Part shown: positions 32,401 through 41,194 of the stretch, piece after piece | Numbering within the stretch: position 1 is the stretch's first letter | Layout: each line of letters opens with the position of its first letter | Assembly: GCA_001655205.1 (NCBI GenBank) | Contig: LPNZ01008015.1 | Span: 1-41,194 of the forward strand | Direction of reading: 5' to 3' | Length of the DNA stretch: 41,194 nt | Source of the DNA: Lenisia limosa | Taxonomy: Eukaryota > Breviatea | Translations under genes and position numbers: made by a program | The notes under the pieces: model-generated | The model's database searches: none | What the model saw: only the letters and a program-made list of their open reading frames with translations | What the model was told of the DNA's origin: nothing

Positions 32401-32785
32401 CCAAACTAAAGGTCATATTGAGTGTCAGGTTTGTTAGTTTTCTTTTTGAAAGAAATTTCACCTTAAAGGGGCTCGTTCTTGGGCGTGGTATTATCCACGC
32501 AATTCCTGAAATTGAGGGCTGTGTTGAAGGTGAGTAAGGTACAGTTAGGTGTTCGTTCAGTTCTTAGCTAATATGATTTTTCTAGGCTCTGAATTGTCGC
32601 ATGAAGCAGCAGTGGGAAAAATTGCCAAGGAAAAACTGGAGTATCTGATGTCAAGAGGCCTTTCAGAAGGTGAAGCTATCTCTATGGTTGTTCGTGGATT
32701 CCTTGAAATTCGCATTAAGGGCATTCCTCCTTCCCTTCAAAACACCATCGATCGTGTCATTGATGAAGCTGCCAAGGGTTTTTAA
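29455..32785 (+). CDS. sufCB: SufC-SufB fusion protein (archaeal-type Fe-S cluster assembly)
   Basis: One gene of 21 exons, 690 aa. Residues 1-260 are the SufC ATPase: Walker [10 protein letters not shown] (41-49), Q-loop region MFQRPP, ABC signature FSGGE (135-139), Walker [13 protein letters not shown] (D159-E160), H-loop ITHTGH. A cysteine-rich joint follows (C239-RK-C242, C248, C257), then an acidic linker of about 65 residues ([19 protein letters not shown]), then SufB from about residue 325 to the end with [12 protein letters not shown] (626-637) and [10 protein letters not shown]. SufC and SufB are normally separate subunits of a scaffold that builds Fe-S clusters. The N-terminus [20 protein letters not shown] has no presequence, so a cytosolic location is inferred. 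The first exon encodes only 7 nt; exon ends at 29937/29970 and 30519/30549 are the least certain. Fusion and domain identity are firm; archaeal ancestry is from family knowledge. Confidence 0.96.
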
Positions 32786-32938
32786 GAGGATATCAATAGT
32801 TTTCAATGGTATTTGTTTCTGAATGTATGATGTTTTAACGATGGAAGAAACACTAAATGTACAAGAATACTAGAACTAGAAAAAAACAATATACCATTAG
32901 ATATCAATTGGATCATTGAGAGGGTCTAAAGGTTAGAA

Positions 32939-34906
32939 CTATTTGGGACAACAAAAACACAAACTATGTCCATCAAGGCAATTGACAAGGGCGTTTTTGT
33001 AGTTGTCAGTCTTGATAACATTTTTCAAATTTGAAGTGAAAATCTCTTCATGGTAGAAAGGCTCATGTTCGTGGAATCCAGACTTCTTGCAAGTCTTCAA
33101 AAACTGTCGTCCAGTATATGTAAGTCGGAAATAGCCTCGTTCCAGAGTTCCTCCCATATGCGCATCAACAACACTAATCGCTTCTCTCACATGAGCCTGA
33201 AATATTAACATATAAGTGCCCAAAAATAGTTATAGAAGATTGACCTACCTCATAGTAGGCCTGGTTGTGTTGATCAATTGATGAAAGACGACATCCATGC
33301 TTGGGATGTGTGTGAATGTAACCCATTTCAATGAGCTTGTGCTTTTCCTAGACATGAAAGGAAAAAAACAAACCATAAATTCGATTCTTGATACAGTCAT
33401 ATCAGGGTCTTCACCACAGCTGTCGGGAGTATTATTGGATTGCTTGGGGACATAGACACAAGAGATACGATAGTATTCCTCGCCATTTGAATCCTAGATG
33501 AGTTAAAGAGCGTAGATAAATGCTGTGAGAGTAAATATGATAACTCACAATCTCAGTCGAAGCCAGGAGGAAACCCATTGCTTCCAGATTTTTGGCAGTA
33601 AAATCATCTGTTAAGCTCCTGAAAAGTAAAAAAAAAAAAATGCAAAAGAATATCACTCACGTGAACTGGTTCAGGAGGGAATCAGAAATGACAACCTTTT
33701 TCAGACCATCCTGGTCAATCTTATCTTCATCCACCTAAATTGTCAACTGAAAGCAAAGAAGACAAGCAAAGAGAAGAGAGCCTCTCACCATGACACCTGC
33801 AATTCTACAAGCAAATTCATGGTCTTTTTTCCGATATTGACCAATAGGAAATCCAGCAAAACCAAGTCGACATGTCGTAATTAAATGAGGGGGATCAGTG
33901 AGAAGGCCACACCATCTGAATGTGAGAACAACAGAAGTAAACATACTTGCAGTAACTATCAGGGAGATGAGGCGGAATGGGCCCAATTGGGGCAGCATGA
34001 ATTTGGAAGTGTTCAATTTCTTGCTTTGTGGGGGGACCAGCCTATAAAATGAGGCTTATTTTTCTCAAAAAAGAAAAAATAGTATGAAAACATAATACAT
34101 AGTGTATGGTATCCCAGCATACAGGCGCTGCTTCTGCGAGAGCTGGCGGTCCATCATCATCATCTTCATCATCTTCATCTTCATCTTCATCTTCACTTAC
34201 TTGTTTCACAATAGGCTTCTTCTGTTCTTTTTTCTTCTTCAATTCCTCCTCCTTCTTAACTTGCTCTCTCTGCTCCCGTTCTTTTTTTGCCTTTTCATAC
34301 AGACTTACCTGCTTGAGGTCCTTTGTAGCCTTATCAGTCACTTCCTCCCAGATTTGTGTATTCCTATGTGAAGTCTTCTGAGAGTGAAGTTTATTTTCTT
34401 CTTCCATTTTCTTGATTTCTTGCTCTCTGAACTGGCGTTTGGCTTCATCTCTCTCCTTTTTCAGCTTTTCGTTCTCAGATTTCTGCTTCTCCTTCTTTTC
34501 ATCATTCAATTTCTTAACTCTTTCATTTCTCGCCTTGAGAGCCTCAAGTCTTGCCTTCTCTTCGATCCGCTTGGCACTCTCTTCTGCTTTGACAGCTGCC
34601 TCATCTTTCACCACCTTCGCTTCACCAACTCTCCTGTTGACAAGATCAGCTTTCGAATATTTGCCCTTCTTGTTCGACTTCTTTGTTTCTTTTTTCACTT
34701 CCTTAGGAGGAGGAGGCTGCTCAACACGAGTGGTAGCACATTCTTCAATCTTACCGTTGACTTCAGCCATGTTGTCTTTCAAAGGCTACAAAGTAAAGAG
34801 GGAAGTTAGCAAACCTGAACCGCATCTTTAAGGCGAGTTATAGCTTCCTTGGTGAGTTCCTTCCGATTGTTTAAGTTACTGAGTACTTCTGGTGAATCTT
34901 TGTATC
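32939..34906 (-). CDS. AMSH/STAMBP-like JAMM deubiquitinase with long coiled-coil region (5' end missing)
   Basis: Visible exons: 34815-34906, 34123-34785, 33947-34041, 33789-33915, 33661-33734, 33549-33618, 33395-33493, 33249-33347, 32939-33196 (525 aa). The N-terminal half is a Lys/Glu coiled coil with an acidic run (SEDEDEDEDDEDDDD). A Cys segment (CKWCGLLTDPPHLITTC) follows, then an MPN+ domain with the complete JAMM motif: E in NLEAMGFLL, then HTHP-x6-SSID (H-x-H-x7-S-x2-D). ERGYFRLTYTGRQFL and KKSGFHEHEP match the AMSH C-terminal region, where AMSH family members cleave K63-linked ubiquitin on endosomes. The start exon is lost at the gap 34923-34998; a G-run (34909-34922) next to it may be an artefact, so the first acceptor is uncertain. 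Confidence 0.87.
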
Positions 34907-34922
34907 CTGGGGGGGGGGGGGG

Positions 34923-34998
34923 NNNNNNNNNNNNNNNNNNNNNNNNNNNNNNNNNNNNNNNNNNNNNNNNNNNNNNNNNNNNNNNNNNNNNNNNNNNN
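34923..34998. other. assembly gap next to a poly-G run
   Basis: 76 N directly after a run of 14 G (34909-34922). The run resembles a sequencing or assembly artefact. The gap probably contains the first exon(s) of the AMSH-like gene. Confidence 0.8.
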
Positions 34999-35370
34999 AA
35001 CACACGAGAGTTGAAAACAACAAAACAAACAAATCCCAGGCAGTCGCTTCTGTAGTACCGCACTCCAACATACGAGGGTAAATTATAGATGATAATAAAT
35101 AAAAGAAAAAAAGAGATAAAGTACGAGGCTAAAAGGGAAGGGAGGATGGCGAAAGCAGAAAAACAAAGTGTAAAGGGGGGGCCAAAATTAACTGTCGGCT
35201 TGACATTCATGAACATAAGAGAGTTGATAATAAATAAAAAAAACAAGCAAAGCCCAGGTCAGTCGCTATACTTACACAATCTAGAAAACACAAATCTGCA
35301 ATAATAGGACATAATCATTCCTTTAAAAGTTATTTGGCATGGTTCATAAGAGGGAGAGAAACTAGCTCCT
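34999..35370. other. spacer with an imperfect direct repeat beside the gap
   Basis: 35005-35052 and 35218-35270 share GAGAGTTG, AACAAGCAAA/AACAAACAAA, CCCAGG and CAGTCGCT in the same order, about 213 nt apart. No gene was recognised. The repeat may explain the neighbouring assembly gap. Confidence 0.5.
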
Positions 35371-36106
35371 CTAACTGTAAATAAGTCCATCAATGTCGCT
35401 TAAAATAGCCTCATGTGCTTCAATTTGCCAATCAATCAGATCCAAACGTCTGGAAATCATACGACTTACGGCAACAAGAATATCAGAGTCAACCACCTGG
35501 ATGATAAAAGTTTGAGATAAAGATGGCTTACGGTGGACGGAGTTGGCTGGGTGTCCTTTTTCGCATTTTTATCAGATGCAGCCATTGAATTTCTTTCCTT
35601 TTCAATGAAAAGCTTAAGCTCCTCCAAATGTCGGCATAATTCAGCACGATTGTTTTCATACTCAGCTAAACTTGTTTTCACCTAAAGTGTAAATAGATGC
35701 CATTTTCATAAAAGCGTAAAAGCACTTATGCATACCAGCATCATCTCCTGTTCAATCTTTGGCTTCCAAGCTTTTTTGAGGGCATCAGGAATTCTATCAG
35801 AAGGTGCAGTATCAAAGGCTACACCATGAAAAAAGCAGCACCTAGCAAACTCTTCAAGTCTTCCCTTCTATTCTCGAACACCCTCTTTTGCCGCTCAAGC
35901 ATGCGAAGGCGTTCTCTCAGTTGCTGTGTTACTGCATCCTAAATGTAAACAAAAAAAAAGAATAAAACACATACAAGGCATTCAAGATTGAGCTCCCTAA
36001 ATCTTCTTGCATATCTGTATTCAAGAGGATAGTCATCGATGTTAAACTCCTGTTTTACGTTACTGGACTTATCCTTTGGTCTTGAATCTGTTCGCCGTTT
36101 TCCCAT
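35371..36106 (-). CDS. small coiled-coil protein, family not recognised
   Basis: Five exons (35975-36106, 35851-35938, 35736-35818, 35532-35681, 35371-35496) encode 192 aa. It begins with a basic stretch (MGKRRTDSRPKDKSS) that could act as a nuclear signal, then YPLEYRYARRFRELNLECL, long charged heptad-like helices (VTQQLRERLRMLERQKRVFE; LAEYENNRAELCRHLEELKL), a Lys/Pro linker, and a final helix (MISRRLDLIDWQIEAHEAIL). It may be a subunit of a nuclear complex, but this is speculative. The donor at 35850 (GTTTGC, 32 nt intron) is preferred over a 23 nt alternative at 35841. Divergent from Sm D2. Confidence 0.78.
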
Positions 36107-36390
36107 GTTTATAACTGACGGCTGGGAAGCCTCAGAAGAGTGCTAGTCTTGAGTGTTATTCCAAAACAAGCCAATTGTCTGGGGGAAAGTACGCTAATAA
36201 GATGCCACAATACTATTCCTATTTAGCTCTTTGCGCACAAGTAACAGAGGTACAAGGAAACCGAACAAAACGCGCAAGAGTAAAAAATGTAGCAAATATT
36301 ACTAATGTAATTCTGAGATTTAAGTAAAAAAATTTTTTTATAAAAGTTCTCTTTCATCTCTAAAGCAGACGCCTTTACTGAGACTTCAAG
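36107..36390. promoter_or_regulatory. divergent upstream region of the coiled-coil gene and Sm D2
   Basis: A 284 bp spacer between two start codons. AT-rich sequence, including TTTTTTTATAAAAG near 36334-36348, about 45 nt before the Sm D2 ATG. No coding exon. Promoter function inferred. Confidence 0.35.
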
Positions 36391-37173
36391 ATGTCAAGGT
36401 TTGTATGAAGGTTTCCTTTTTGATTAACGCTTTCAGAAACGTCAAAGATGTATGGACCTCCGTAGCTGTGTTTTTGCTTTAATTACTACAGTATCAAAAG
36501 CCCTAATACTGTAGATGGAAACTGAGCAGCCTCTTTCTGATGATGAGGAAGAAGACTTCCTGAAAGGACCCCTCTCGATGCTTACTACTGCTGTTCGTCA
36601 ACAAAACCAGGTAGGTATAACCAACAAAGGGTAATTTTTACTGATATAGGTTTTGATCAATTGTCGCAACAACCATAAGTTGGTTGGTCGTGTCAAGGCT
36701 TTCGATCGCCATTTTAACATGGTTTGTTTTGCCTTTTTTGTGTGTGATTAAACCAGGATTAATCTGAAAATCTTTTTCTCTTTTTACCAATGAGCGTTAC
36801 TCAGATCTAATCTCCTTCCCTCCCTCTCCTTCTCGTTTACCATCTTCTGCATTTATTCACTAACTGATGATTCATTTGAGAGCTTTTAACAAGGTCAATG
36901 TGCAATCGTTAATTATTTCAGGAGTGACCAAATGATTCTATTTTTTAATTGGATTTAGGTTCTTGAGAATGTGAGAGAGATGTGGACTGAGAAACCTAAG
37001 GCTAACAAGGGACAGAAAAGAGGAAAGGTTTGCAAAGATTTATTTTTTTGTTGCTGCTGTTCACTTTTCACCTTTCTGTTCTGACTCTTAAGGCTGTCAC
37101 CCGTGACCGCTTTGTGAGCAAGATGTTTGTGCGTGGTGATAGCGTCATTGTTGTTCTCCGTAGCCCCGAGTAG
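36391..37173 (+). CDS. SNRPD2: Sm D2 core spliceosomal protein
   Basis: Member of the heptameric Sm ring on U1, U2, U4 and U5 snRNAs. Six exons (36391-36398, 36437-36449, 36515-36610, 36650-36721, 36959-37027, 37093-37173), 112 aa, close to human Sm D2 (118 aa). Sm1 motif: [20 protein letters not shown] followed by HFNMVLENV; Sm2 motif: [16 protein letters not shown]. The characteristic Lys-rich loop between them ([20 protein letters not shown]) is present. The first two coding exons are only 8 and 13 nt; an in-frame ATG at 36515 is an alternative start. Its presence fits the intron density of the region. Confidence 0.96.
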
Positions 37174-37565
37174 ATGTAAATTGTAAAATAGTCATTTGTG
37201 ATCAGCTATGACTAGTTCATGAGGAGGAGTAAATGGGTGAATTATATGTGATTATGGTTATTTTTGTTTGAGGATTTGAAATTAAAACCAGCACGTGACG
37301 ACAGAACGGGTCGTAGTAGCTTGGTGGGAAATAGAGGGCCATGAAAAAAACAAAAACAAAAGAGCTTTTGTATATTTATATAATTTATAAATCCCTTTCA
37401 TTTTAAGCTTGGGCTGGTCAAATTTGGGGCGATGATGCGATGGCCTGGTAATTAATGTGGAGAGACTGAGAGAAAATGGCAACGCATGGGGGGGGCATAG
37501 GGTATATAACAATCAAAAACAAATTGTAAAAAAAATACATCTTATTACAGCGTTGGGCATTTGAA
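37174..37565. other. 392 bp tandem-gene spacer
   Basis: Holds the 3' end of Sm D2 and the promoter of the UDP-glucuronate decarboxylase gene. A G-run (GGGGGGG, 37489-37495) and AT-rich stretches occur; no coding exon seen. Confidence 0.45.
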
Positions 37566-38806
37566 ATGAGAGTCCTAGTCACTGGAGGTGCCGGTTTTGT
37601 TGGTTCCAATCTTTGCAGCAAGCTGCTTGAACAAGGACATCAAGTGACATGTATGATCATCTTGGTTTCCTTCTCACACCTAGGTCTTGATAACTTTTTT
37701 ACATCTCATCGGAATAATGTCGCATCCTTCCTTCTTCATGAATCATTTACTTTGATTGAGCAAGATATCATCGTAAGGGTGTTTATGAAAGTAATAAGTA
37801 GGACCCAATCAAGTTTTCCCAACCAGTTGACATGATATTTCACCTTGCATGTCCTGCTGCTCCAGACCACTACCAGGTGTGTGCATCTTCATCATAATTA
37901 CTTGACTAGGCAGATCCAATCCATACTATCAGAACCGCATTTTTGGGAACATATAATTGCCTCGAATTTGCAAGAATACACAAATCAAGAATTCTTATTG
38001 CATCAACATCAGAGGTTTATGGTGAACCATTGGTTCATCCTCAAACTGAGGAGTACTGGGGGAATGTGAATCCAATTGGACCACGGAGTTGCTATGATGA
38101 AGGAAAAAGAGCTGCAGAAACGCTGGCTTTTGATTATTACAGAAAGTACCAGGTTGATGTGACGTAAGACAGAAGATTAGAAAGACATCTCACAGTATGT
38201 AGACTTGTTCGAATATTCAACACCTATGGCCCAATGATGCATCCTTTTGATGGTCGAGTTGTTTCCAATTTTATTCAGCAATGCTTAAAAGATGAGCCAA
38301 TTACAATTTATGGAGACGGTTTGTGTGCACTTCAATAAATAAAGTAAATTCTGTTTAGGAAGCCAAACCCGATCATTTCAGTACATTGACGATCTACTCC
38401 AGGCATTTTTCAAAATTATGAAGGCAAACTCCTTCTTTGTTGGCCCGATTAATCTTGGCAATCCTTATGAACTGTCTATTCTGGTAAGACAAAGCATTTG
38501 CTTAACCCCATTTTTCAGCAACTTGCACATTTAGTCAAAAATCTCACTGGTTCAAATTCAACAATTAACCACTTACCAAAAACGGTAGATGACCCAACTC
38601 AAAGGAAACCTGTCATTGAGAAGGCAAACTCTTTATTAGACTGGAAGCCAACTGTATCCCTTTCTGAAGGAATCATTCCAACAATAGAATACTTCAAACA
38701 GCTTGATATTTCCTTATATACGTAAGTGGGGAAAACATGGGTATAGATATAACTAATACTCAGGAGTCCAACCCAACACATGAGAGAGATGGTATCATCA
38801 TCCTAA
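37566..38806 (+). CDS. UXS: UDP-glucuronate decarboxylase (UDP-xylose synthase), SDR family
   Basis: Converts UDP-glucuronate to UDP-xylose, a donor for glycan synthesis. Eight exons (37566-37650, 37684-37772, 37802-37876, 37910-38163, 38203-38318, 38359-38483, 38519-38721, 38764-38806), 329 aa. NAD-binding TGGAGFVGS (residues 6-14) begins almost at the N-terminus. Family motifs: [30 protein letters not shown] with E118, [11 protein letters not shown] with catalytic Y145 and K149, RIFNTYGP, and DGRVVSNFI. No membrane anchor precedes the Rossmann fold, unlike Golgi UXS, so a cytosolic enzyme is likely. The last exon depends on donor GTAAGT at 38722; unspliced, translation ends at 38725 (ACG TAA). 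Confidence 0.95.
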
Positions 38807-39377
38807 TTTTTTGTTTCGATGCAACTTGACAAATATAACACAGTTTATTTTAAAAAAATATAAGTTAATCTACGGTTAATAACCAGTAATATATCAAATA
38901 TTTGTTTATTGAAAGAGTACACACAAAAAAACTACAAAAATTAAGTTACAAAGTTCAATTTTAAAAAATTCAAACAAAATACAAACAAATAAAAAAATAA
39001 CAACTATATTAAATATACAATAGTTAAAAATTTGTTTAAATAAAGAAACAATAATATATATAAAAAGGAAAAATAAGTTCCATACTTCAGCTTTCAAAAA
39101 ATTCAAACAAATATCAAACAAATATCAATACTTCTTAGTAATCACAACTTTAGAATAATTTTTGATTTTTACATAAATTCAAAATATTCTTTCCTAATTA
39201 TTGAATGTATTTAATTATTCCAATGGCAATATGTATCATTCTGTCTAGTTTGTTTTAAAATTTATTTTTTTCTCTTTTTTTTATACCTTGCAAATCTGCT
39301 TTTCAATGGTACAAAAATCCATAATTTGTTTCAATTGTTACAATCAATTATCTATTTATGAATAAAGAAACATTTAA
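38807..39377. other. very AT-rich convergent spacer
   Basis: 571 bp between two convergent 3' ends. Long A/T stretches with repeated CAAACAAATA-like words around 38970-39125. Frames here are low-complexity and not credible genes. Confidence 0.5.
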
Positions 39378-41169
39378 TTAAGAAAGTGGAAGAGAAATGG
39401 CAACAGCGCTCTCTGCGGAATTCTTCGCTTTCGCTGCCATCCAGTGTGTGTATATCTCCAAAATTACAAAAACCAGAACAAAAGCCGCCAAGAATGCTGA
39501 GACACCAGCAGACTGAAAAGTCAATTATTGCAAATAGTCATACCACTTGACAAGTCATAGTTTCCGAGTTTATTGTTTGCATCATGTAGTTGTCACATTG
39601 TGGTGACTCACACAGATTGTCTTAACAATAAATAAATTTAACAATGATCACTTACAAGACTCCATATAGACAGATTCTCCAATACATAATGGAATTGAAG
39701 GACAATTGCCTGAAATAATTAATTGCTGACGACATTACAAACTGTTGGTTTCAGGTTCTGTCGGATTTTGAGAAAACCCAATATGTCCATCAGCATTGGA
39801 ATCAAGGACAACGTTTAAAGATGAAAGAGCCATTGTCCCAAGGGCAATTCTTGTTATTATTGGTTGAAGTTCCATTGCGTAGTCTCTGACAATACAATAT
39901 CTTGGTGAAAAAAACTCAGAGTACTTTTGACGTTTCCCCTCAGGATAAAGCAAATTCTCAAAAGGGACTCGCAAATCTGAAGACGTTTCAGAAACTCGGA
40001 AACTGAAACTTGGAAGGGTGTGGGGGTCGATATCTTGATCAGAAAAAAAAAAGCTTCACCTGAGGGAAGATAGCAATTCGCGTCAAAATGTGAGTAACCT
40101 TGAGTCCTTTCCTCCATTTCACATTCACTTGGAAGCCAAACTATTAGTGCATCAAACAGTTCAGCGGGAAGGCTCAAACAGGCAGCCCCTGTGTCAACAA
40201 TTGCACGAATGGATGCTGAATAATTTGAAGTTATAGAGGCACCACAGATAGTTGGATGAAAGAGTGGGAACTCAAAGTATCTAGTCAAGATAATCAAGTA
40301 AACGATGATCTCTTTGGGAGGTCATACTCTTTAATCCACTGAGTTTCGGACCATTCAAAATTTGAAGGGTTACCATAACCTAGAAGATTGATGAACAAAT
40401 TATCCCTCACCACCAAGATGTAGTACTGGTTCAGAAAAATTGATGAAGACAGAAGGGTAAAGCAATGAGTCGCTTGCTAACAGCCCGCGAAACACAGAAT
40501 CGCCCTCTTGGTGATATGCTAAATGGTGTTATTAATTGTTTTAAGCCAAACTCAAGCTTGAAGAAGCAATTCCTAGGGTACCATCAACAGAATTCCAGTA
40601 TTTAGAACTTTCTGTTTCGGCATCACAGGTGAGAAACTGTGCTGTCGATATATGAAGCCCACCAAGATAAAATGTTTCTGTGCTGAAAATAGTAAAATTT
40701 GCACTACTGAATTACCTTGGAATACATATTGCACTCGAAGAACTTCCATCAACGTATATTCCCCTATCTGTTTTAACCTCTCCATCTCCATCAATTGCTG
40801 GTAAATTGAAAAGTAAAAACCATAAAAGGAATCTGATGTATTCAAGCACGAAGGATGTAATTCCAAAGCCTTTAAAATATCAAATTGTTATGAAGCACTT
40901 ACATAAGAAGAACAATAAAATGTAAAAGTATCAGCAGTTCCAGAATCGATTATCAGATCTAAAGTTGAATTGTTTTGTCCATACATAATCTAAGTCAATT
41001 TTTTAAGAAAAACCTCAACAAGTACGTGTGTGTTATTTTCTGACCATTTTAATGGAATACTAATCACAGGAGACTGTGAAAGAGACGGCACAAACCCAGC
41101 ATTACTGATTGCAGTACTCCAGACAAGAAGCAATACCGCAGAAGCGATGAAGGCCTTCTTCACATGCAT
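39378..41169 (-). CDS. type I membrane-anchored pepsin-family aspartic protease
   Basis: Twelve exons (41014-41169, 40903-40989, 40821-40869, 40716-40797, 40552-40682, 40411-40518, 40304-40379, 40060-40280, 39743-40033, 39656-39709, 39544-39620, 39378-39512), 488 aa. Signal peptide KKAFIASAVLLLVWSTAISN. The first catalytic site is LIIDSGTADT (D67) and the second is AIVDTGAACLS (D259). The flap tyrosine is in GIYVDGSS (Y112), followed by TETFYLGGLHIS and DGTLGIA. The C-lobe end (NVVLDSNADGHIGFS) matches the family. A short Cys-rich region (NCPSIPLC; LCESPQCDN) and one transmembrane helix (SAFLAAFVLVFVILEIY) follow, leaving a ~23-residue cytosolic tail. It probably works in the secretory or endolysosomal lumen. 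The first site reads DSG rather than the usual DTG, which is tolerated in the family. Confidence 0.9.
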
Positions 41170-41194
41170 TGTCGTTATTTCATACTGATTGTAG

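Noticed and set aside
34384-34831. Long hydrophobic plus-strand frames
   Set aside because: They are antisense shadows of the Lys/Glu-rich coiled-coil exon; such codons read as Phe/Leu/Ser on the other strand.
35819-35841. 23 nt intron in the coiled-coil gene
   Set aside because: The same frame is obtained with a 32 nt intron using the favoured GTTTGC donor (35819-35850).

Overview
The window is nuclear DNA of a compact, intron-rich unicellular eukaryote. I reconstructed 16 multi-exon genes, one intronless gene and one fragment at the left edge. About 160 GT-AG introns were placed by reading-frame continuity. Most are 29-36 nt, and the shortest that the frame forces are 23-25 nt. Donors GTTTG, GTATG and GTAAG are favoured. 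The strongest lineage clue is a fused SufC-SufB gene of the archaeal type. From memory, such fusions are known only from a few anaerobic protists: Blastocystis and close stramenopile relatives, the breviate Pygsuia and the jakobid Stygiella. Together with ~30-nt introns this suggests an anaerobic protist, perhaps a Blastocystis/Proteromonas-type stramenopile; that is inference. Encoded stop codons and wide spacers argue against Blastocystis itself.

Layout: 1-67 gene fragment (-); 435-1698 NFU1-type Fe-S scaffold with a presequence (+); 3366-5773 unknown nuclear-type protein (-); 5914-6761 ankyrin protein (-); 7180-9530 membrane-anchored TPR protein, Tom70-like in layout (+); 9699-10275 four tandem copies of an unknown repeat; 10310-11927 calreticulin (-); 12506-13958 second ankyrin protein (+); 15142-17172 intronless Pro/Ser-rich protein with a GATA-like CxxC pair (+); 17793-19492 LRR protein with one exon per repeat (-); 20398-25955 P4-ATPase flippase (-), with a ~930 bp terminal-inverted-repeat element in one intron; 26321-27165 RanBP2-type zinc-finger protein (+); 27213-29069 serine hydroxymethyltransferase (-); 29455-32785 SufCB fusion (+); 32939-34906 AMSH-like JAMM deubiquitinase, 5' end lost at a gap (-); 35371-36106 coiled-coil protein (-); 36391-37173 Sm D2 (+); 37566-38806 UDP-glucuronate decarboxylase (+); 39378-41169 membrane-anchored aspartic protease (-).

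Themes: two iron-sulfur genes with different apparent compartments (NFU1 with a presequence, SufCB without one), endomembrane functions (calreticulin, flippase, aspartic protease, AMSH) and RNA processing (Sm D2, zinc-finger protein). There is no operon logic; neighbours are mixed in function and many are divergent or convergent pairs. Five N gaps (304-371, 1918-1970, 14752-14833, 22762-23024, 34923-34998) limit some calls. All exon boundaries come from hand reconstruction and have no transcript support.
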